Positions 6,351 through 9,628 of a stretch of 9,628 nucleotides of DNA are shown here, in pieces. Under the pieces are notes generated by a model. That model saw only the letters and a list, made by a program, of their open reading frames with translations. It had not been told where the DNA came from and made no database searches. A program made the position numbers and the translations under genes. Positions within the stretch are counted from its first letter, which is position 1; each line of letters begins with the position of its first letter. The stretch is from an uncultured Bacilli bacterium. Lineage in GTDB: Bacteria; Bacillota_I; Bacilli_A; RF39; UBA660. Location: positions 1 through 9,628 of the forward strand of contig CALVQZ010000096.1 of the NCBI GenBank assembly GCA_944358275.1, read 5' to 3'.

Positions 6351-6977
6351 CCTTTTTTTGTTTTTTTTGTTCTTAGATAATGTTTTATCTTGACTAGAAG
6401 CATAAGAGAATGATGAGAAATTCTCATATCTTTCTAAGTTACTTCTAATATTTTTAAGATCTTTTAAAGAATAATTATCTAAAGAATTTATATTAAGTTT
6501 TTCTTCTCTTTTTATTCCATTATATAAGTTAGGATTATCTACTCTCTCTAGTCTTGATCTTACTTCTAGGTATATTTTGTATTTTTCTATGCAATTTAAT
6601 TTGTTAAATGTATGTTTAGCCATTAAAATATTTGCTACTACTGTTATACCTATCACTTTCACAAGAAAATTTAATAAAAATTGATCTTTGGAAGATACAT
6701 CATCCTGTAACTCATTAAAAATTGGTATTGTCATTCCACACATAAAAGCAAACGCACTACTAGCTTTTAAATTAACCTTATAATTATGAGTAGGTGTATT
6801 TTGTATAAATTCCTCTGCTTGTTTTAACATCATGTCTAGTAACTTTCTTTCATTTTCTTCTGTTAGTGACATTTCATACTTAGAATTATCTAAAAATGTA
6901 ACAATAATTTTTCCATTTTCTTTCTTGTAATTTTTTATTATTTCTTTTGAAGGTGTACCTTCATATGTATATTTCAC
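6336..6977 (-). CDS. Two-segment membrane protein of unknown function
   Basis: The 213-residue product starts at GTG (6975-6977), preceded by AAAGGAGG at 8 nt, so the rare start is well supported. Residues 1-60 form a small charged domain with a beta-strand look (KIIVTFLDNSKYEMSLTEEN) followed by a helix. Two hydrophobic segments follow, at about 69-88 (SSAFAFMCGMTIPIF) and 100-120 (FLLNFLVKVIGITVVANIL), forming a probable hairpin in the membrane with both soluble ends on the same side. The remainder is polar and helical and ends in a strongly basic tail (SKNKKNKKRLTKL), which suggests cytoplasmic ends by the positive-inside rule. No signal peptide is seen. I recognise no family. The first 40 residues faintly recall KTSC-like small domains, but this is only an impression. 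It has its own promoter and is followed by a terminator-like hairpin. Confidence 0.82.
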   Translation of the reverse strand: MKYTYEGTPSKEIIKNYKKENGKIIVTFLDNSKYEMSLTEENERKLLDMMLKQAEEFIQNTPTHNYKVNLKASSAFAFMCGMTIPIFNELQDDVSSKDQFLLNFLVKVIGITVVANILMAKHTFNKLNCIEKYKIYLEVRSRLERVDNPNLYNGIKREEKLNINSLDNYSLKDLKNIRSNLERYENFSSFSYASSQDKTLSKNKKNKKRLTKL

Positions 6978-7010
6978 TTAGAATACCTCCTTTGATTAGA
7001 ATTGTATTAA

Positions 7011-7039
7011 ATAATACCATATTTATTTTGTTTTGACAA
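7011..7039 (-). promoter_or_regulatory. Promoter of the two-segment membrane protein gene
   Basis: TTGTCA (7034-7039), 17 bp, TATTAT (7011-7016). The predicted start near 7004 gives a leader of about 27 nt that includes AAAGGAGG. Confidence 0.7.
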
Positions 7040-7063
7040 GTATTGTAAATAACTTTTTTATTT

Positions 7064-7162
7064 TTAATACCAAAAATATTCGCCCTTACACTTAAATTTT
7101 ATTTTTATATTTCTATCTTTATCTATATATACAACTTCATCTACAATTTTTTGATAACTTTT
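7064..7162 (-). pseudogene. Remnant of a decayed coding region (C-terminal fragment)
   Basis: A 32-codon stop-bounded stretch reads as plausible protein, KIVDEVVYIDKDRN followed by an alternating Ile/Lys/Phe strand and KCKGEYFWY, and ends in TAA. It has no start codon with a ribosome site. The pattern vaguely resembles the C-terminal end of large serine recombinases, but this is not enough for a call. Together with the fragment at 7267-7443 it is the only coding-like content in the gap of about 530 bp between the membrane-protein promoter and the transglutaminase gene. The roughly 100 bp between the two fragments is frame-broken A/T-rich sequence. Confidence 0.35.
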
Positions 7163-7266
7163 CTACTTTAATATTTTAAATTTTATCTAACCATTTTTTA
7201 TAACTAAATCTATTATTACAATTTAGCATTTTATTATTTATTTCTTAAATATCTTTTTTAAAGTTT

Positions 7267-7443
7267 TTAATTTATTATTATTTTTGCTGTATAATCCATA
7301 AATTCTTCTCTAGTAATAATTTCACATTTCAAATCATCTTTTAACAATTCTTTCAATTTTTCATATTTATATCATCTTTCAATTCGCTATATCTAATCAA
7401 CTTTAAAAGCAATGTCAACTAATAAAGTTGATAATCCTAATTC
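7267..7443 (-). pseudogene. Remnant of a decayed coding region with in-frame stops
   Basis: A single frame of 59 codons reads ELGLSTLLVDIAFKVD, then a patch with three stops, then YKYEKLKELLKDDLK and CEIITREEFMDYTAKIIIN before a final TAA. The two halves look protein-like (hydrophobic helix, then charged helix) and stay in one frame despite the stops, as expected for a gene that has decayed by point mutation. No upstream start or ribosome site remains. The family is unrecognised. It may belong to the same former gene as the fragment at 7064-7162, though the frame is lost between them. Confidence 0.4.
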
Positions 7444-7534
7444 TTATATTATTTATAAAATTTGCAAAACTTTAAAAATATTATTAAAAGATTTTATAAT
7501 TGAGAGTTATTTAATAAGAAGAAATTAGATAATT

Positions 7535-7566
7535 AAAGACTATTCACTTCAAAATAAATAGTCTTT
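7535..7566 (-). terminator. Possible terminator of the nitroreductase-transglutaminase unit
   Basis: A perfect 10-bp inverted repeat AAAGACTATT/AATAGTCTTT (7535-7544 and 7557-7566) with a 12-nt loop lies just after the transglutaminase stop. On the minus strand the following run is only TTTAATTAT, so termination may be weak. The T run is slightly better when read on the plus strand. Confidence 0.5.
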
Positions 7567-7571
7567 TTATA

Positions 7572-8468
7572 TTACGAATTTAGTGCTCCACATAATATTC
7601 TATATTTTAAATTGTTTTGCCATATATACTTTAATTTATCAAAATTATCATTTGGATTTAACATTAAATTTGCTAACTCATCTAATTCTAAATATTCTTC
7701 TTCTGATAAATTAAAATCTTTTTCTTTTATGTATTTTGGTAAGTGAAGAAATATTATTTCGTTATTCATCAATGAATGAAAATCGTAAAATAAACTTCTT
7801 AATGCTGCTTTCATTCCTATTGTTGCTGGATTTGATGAATAATGTATTTCCTCTCTTGTATATTTATTTGTTCTCATTCCCAAATACGCTTCAGCACCAA
7901 AAATAAATTTATCTCTTGGAATATCATTTATATCAAATCCCATTTCGTGGTCTGGACAATGTTCATCTGCGTCAACTAATATCCATCTTTCTTTGTTTTC
8001 ATCATAATATTCTGTTATCCAATGGTCATAATTTATACCATCATAATGTATATATGGTGCAAAACCACTTCTAACTCTTGTTGGAATTCCTTTTGCTTTT
8101 AATATACTCGCTAATAATATTGCTTGTCCTCTACAAGTTATATGTATTTTGTCTTTTGCTTCTCTATTTTTATGATAATTAGGATTTTTTCTTAATAACT
8201 CTGCTATCATACTTTGAGCAGTTGGAAAATAATCTTCTTCATAATCTAATCTTGTTATAGGTACTTTTGTCATATCTCCCCAGAAACAATTTGATTTATT
8301 TCTAATATCTTTTTCATCAAATGCAATAGGATGTATTATTTGCATTCTTTGTAATACACATATTTTGTCAATATCATTTGGCAAGTTTTTAGCAAAATCT
8401 TTATAATAACCTAAATCTGTAAATATACTTGTTTGTTTATAAAATTCTAATATTTCTTTATTTTCCAT
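7572..8468 (-). CDS. Transglutaminase-like cysteine enzyme (cytosolic)
   Basis: The 298-residue protein has the papain-like transglutaminase triad: Cys112 in HITCRGQAILLASILKAKGI, His149 in YDHWITEYYD, and Asp166 in RWILVDAD. The spacing and the GIPTRVRSGF strand between Cys and His are typical of the transglutaminase-like superfamily. Bacterial members include peptidases, amidases and cross-linking enzymes, so the reaction cannot be given. There is no signal peptide or membrane segment, so it should act in the cytosol, unlike many bacterial relatives with signal peptides. Extra sequence flanks the core (about 1-85 and 190-298) and has no pattern I recognise. The start overlaps the end of the nitroreductase gene by context: one base separates that TGA from this ATG, with GGAG about 11 nt upstream inside the nitroreductase gene. 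Translational coupling and a shared transcript are therefore likely. Confidence 0.88.
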   Translation of the reverse strand: MENKEILEFYKQTSIFTDLGYYKDFAKNLPNDIDKICVLQRMQIIHPIAFDEKDIRNKSNCFWGDMTKVPITRLDYEEDYFPTAQSMIAELLRKNPNYHKNREAKDKIHITCRGQAILLASILKAKGIPTRVRSGFAPYIHYDGINYDHWITEYYDENKERWILVDADEHCPDHEMGFDINDIPRDKFIFGAEAYLGMRTNKYTREEIHYSSNPATIGMKAALRSLFYDFHSLMNNEIIFLHLPKYIKEKDFNLSEEEYLELDELANLMLNPNDNFDKLKYIWQNNLKYRILCGALNS

Positions 8469-8469
8469 A

Positions 8470-9030
8470 TCAATACCACTCCAATACTTTAGTTAATTGC
8501 TTTCTAGGTCTTTGTTTAGGACTTTCATTCGAATAACCTATTGAAATTGCAGAAATCAACTCTTTATCATCTTTATTAACAAACTCTGTAATTTTATCTC
8601 GCGTATATACAATATCTCTTATCCATAATGATCCTAATCCTAAATCTGTCGCTCTTAAACATATATGTTCTATTGCAGCACCTATTGATAATAAATCTCC
8701 TATAATCCAATTATCATCTTTTAGCCTAAATACAAGTATCAATACAGGTGCTTCTTTCATAATATATGCAGTTGTTTTAACACTACTATTTGCATTGTAT
8801 ATTTTTCTTTCCAAACTAATTTTTGATTTCTTTTCTTGTTCTAACATTATATCTGCTATTTCATTTTTAATATTTTCTTTAACAATTAAGAATTCCCAAG
8901 GTTGCCTATTTTTAGCAGATGGTGCAAGTCTAGCAGAATTTATTAAATCTTCTATTATTTCTCTAGCAACATCATCACTTTTAAATTTTCTTATACTTCT
9001 TCTAGTTTTTATAACTTCACTTAATTCCAT
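8470..9030 (-). CDS. Nitroreductase-family FMN oxidoreductase
   Basis: The 186-residue NAD(P)H-dependent flavoenzyme is expected to be a cytosolic homodimer with FMN at the interface. Visible family patterns are TRRSIRKF (9-16, FMN phosphate contacts), LAPSAKNRQPWEF (35-47), the glycine-rich helix SIGAAIEHICLRATDLGLGS (115-134) leading to LWI, and the C-terminal IGYSNESPKQRPRK (164-177). Substrates in this family vary widely (nitroaromatics, quinones, flavin or thiazoline oxidation), so none is assigned. GAGGT lies 4 nt before the ATG and itself overlaps the last codons of the decayed gene upstream. It ends in TGA, and the transglutaminase start follows after one base. Pairing with a cysteine enzyme could mean peptide or metabolite modification, but that is inference only. 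Confidence 0.93.
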   Translation of the reverse strand: MELSEVIKTRRSIRKFKSDDVAREIIEDLINSARLAPSAKNRQPWEFLIVKENIKNEIADIMLEQEKKSKISLERKIYNANSSVKTTAYIMKEAPVLILVFRLKDDNWIIGDLLSIGAAIEHICLRATDLGLGSLWIRDIVYTRDKITEFVNKDDKELISAISIGYSNESPKQRPRKQLTKVLEWY

Positions 9031-9032
9031 AA

Positions 9033-9461
9033 TTACCTCACTAATGTTTTTCCTTTTTCAGTTAGTTCTTCTATCTGCAATTTTTCTAATTTTATTTTCT
9101 TTGCATATAAATAATCTTATAAAGTATATATTTCACTTTGTTTTCCATATCTTATAAATTCAATCATAGAATTAGTTTTAACAGCATATTCTGCTAGTTT
9201 ATTACAAATTGATTAAACATTATTTATTTTTTGTTCATCATTTAATATTGTTCTAACCCCATATAAATAAAAATTTCCATAGAAAAAAAATCTATTATCA
9301 ACTATATAATCTAGAAATTTTATTTCTAATTTTTTATTAAAAGATACTAAACCCAAATAGCATTTTAAATCTCTTGGTTTATTTCTAAATTCTAAAAATT
9401 TTATTGATATTTCTATAAATTCTTTATCTTCTAAATAATATTGTGTTTTTATTTGTTCCAT
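9033..9461 (-). pseudogene. Decayed gene with two in-frame TAA stops, family unknown
   Basis: From an ATG at 9459-9461 with a good ribosome site (AGGGGGAATTATA), one frame reads 82 codons, TAA (9213-9215), 31 codons (ICNKLAEYAVKTNSMIEFIR, then YGKQSEIYTL), TAA (9117-9119), and 27 codons ending KLQIEELTEKGKTLVR and TAA (9033-9035). The later parts are protein-like and stay in frame. The last stop sits exactly against the nitroreductase ribosome site, as in a former three-gene operon. I therefore read it as one gene of about 140 codons broken by two nonsense mutations. The first 82 residues (9213-9461, beginning MEQIKTQYYLEDKEFIEIS) could still be made as a shortened protein. The middle contains an aromatic stretch, NRFFFYGNFYLYG. 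The LTEKGK end recalls the MarR family, but the rest does not fit it. No family is assigned. Confidence 0.6.
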
Positions 9462-9486
9462 TATAATTCCCCCTAGCTTATATACA

Positions 9487-9492
9487 ATTATA
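9487..9492 (-). promoter_or_regulatory. Possible -10 element for the nitroreductase unit
   Basis: TATAAT on the minus strand, about 25 nt before the start of the decayed first gene and just after a terminator, is the only visible candidate for starting this transcription unit. There is no recognisable -35 at 16-18 bp, where the sequence is T-rich. Confidence 0.3.
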
Positions 9493-9499
9493 ATGAAAT

Positions 9500-9547
9500 A
9501 AAAAGAAAAAAGATAAACTTAACTGAAATCAGTTTTGCTTATCTTTT
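9500..9547 (-). terminator. Rho-independent terminator of an upstream gene
   Basis: A 9-bp outer stem (9539-9547 with 9508-9516), an internal loop, a 5-bp inner stem (9530-9534 with 9521-9525) and an AAAT-sized loop, followed on the minus strand by TTTTTTC and TTTT. It insulates the nitroreductase unit from whatever enters at the right edge. Confidence 0.75.
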
Positions 9548-9628
9548 ATTAACATATATAAATAACAATTATTCTCTTTATATAATTCAAAATTAAATTC
9601 AAAATCAATATTATAATTAGTATAGTGT
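9529..9628 (-). CDS. Possible C-terminal end of a gene entering from the right edge
   Basis: An open frame from the window edge gives 32 residues (HYTNYNIDFEFNFELYKENN, then CYLYMLIKDKQN) and stops at TGA (9529-9531) inside the terminator hairpin, as other genes here do. The stretch is short and another frame is also open nearby, so only the position of the stop in the terminator supports it. No family can be named. Confidence 0.35.
   Translation of the reverse strand, partial: HYTNYNIDFEFNFELYKENNCYLYMLIKDKQN

Noticed and set aside
7396..7432. Perfect 10-bp inverted repeat ATCAACTTTA / TAAAGTTGAT with 17-nt spacer
   Set aside because: It falls in the decayed gene's protein-like frame, has no T run and no partner copy. 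In DNA this AT-rich it may be chance; not called as a terminator or transposon end.
426..9030. Mycoplasma-type genetic code (TGA = Trp)
   Set aside because: Trp positions checked use TGG, and the nitroreductase ends in TGA directly before the next start.
8795..9157. Plus-strand open frame of 120 codons
   Set aside because: It lies opposite the nitroreductase and the decayed gene; hydrophobic composition is the antisense of lysine-rich coding sequence.
1..9628. CRISPR array, tRNA, rRNA, riboswitch or intact insertion sequence
   Set aside because: No regularly spaced repeats, cloverleaf, conserved rRNA segments, recognisable aptamer cores or transposase frames were seen on either strand.

Overview
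The window is very AT-rich (by eye roughly a quarter G+C). It has Firmicutes-style Shine-Dalgarno sites (AGGAGG, GAGGTGA), sigma-A-like promoters with 16-17 bp spacers, and short hairpin-plus-T-run terminators. TGG encodes Trp and TGA is used as a real stop (end of the nitroreductase), so the genetic code is standard and not the mycoplasma one. Best guess: a low-G+C Bacillota, possibly an uncultured gut member of the Bacilli or Clostridia. The sequence alone does not settle this. Every gene I can support lies on the minus strand, so the window reads from right to left.

Right part (about 9628 to 7060): the tail of a possible gene entering from the edge ends in a strong terminator. Next comes a decayed gene of about 142 sense and stop codons, interrupted by two in-frame TAA stops. 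An apparently intact two-gene unit follows it: an FMN nitroreductase and a cytosolic transglutaminase-like cysteine enzyme, separated by one base. About 500 bp of gene-poor sequence then holds remnants of at least one more decayed coding region.

Middle part (about 7040 to 4193): four separately promoted housekeeping or hypothetical genes follow. They are a GTG-started two-segment membrane protein of unknown function, a YrrM/TrmR-type O-methyltransferase (candidate tRNA wobble-uridine methyltransferase), greA, and a small lipoprotein. The greA/yrrM proximity resembles that in other Firmicutes. The lipoprotein promoter carries a perfect 27-bp tandem duplication.

Left part (about 4183 to 1): trigger factor (tig) and Lon protease (lon), each with its own promoter, form a protein-folding and quality-control pair. 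Just after lon, 26 bp away and probably co-transcribed, a very hydrophobic membrane protein runs off the left edge.

I see no CRISPR array, tRNA, rRNA, intact insertion sequence or convincing new defence system. The best points for a second look are the duplicated promoter, the repeat-built lipoprotein, the nitroreductase-transglutaminase pair, the hairpin at the start of the methyltransferase leader, and the two decayed genes.
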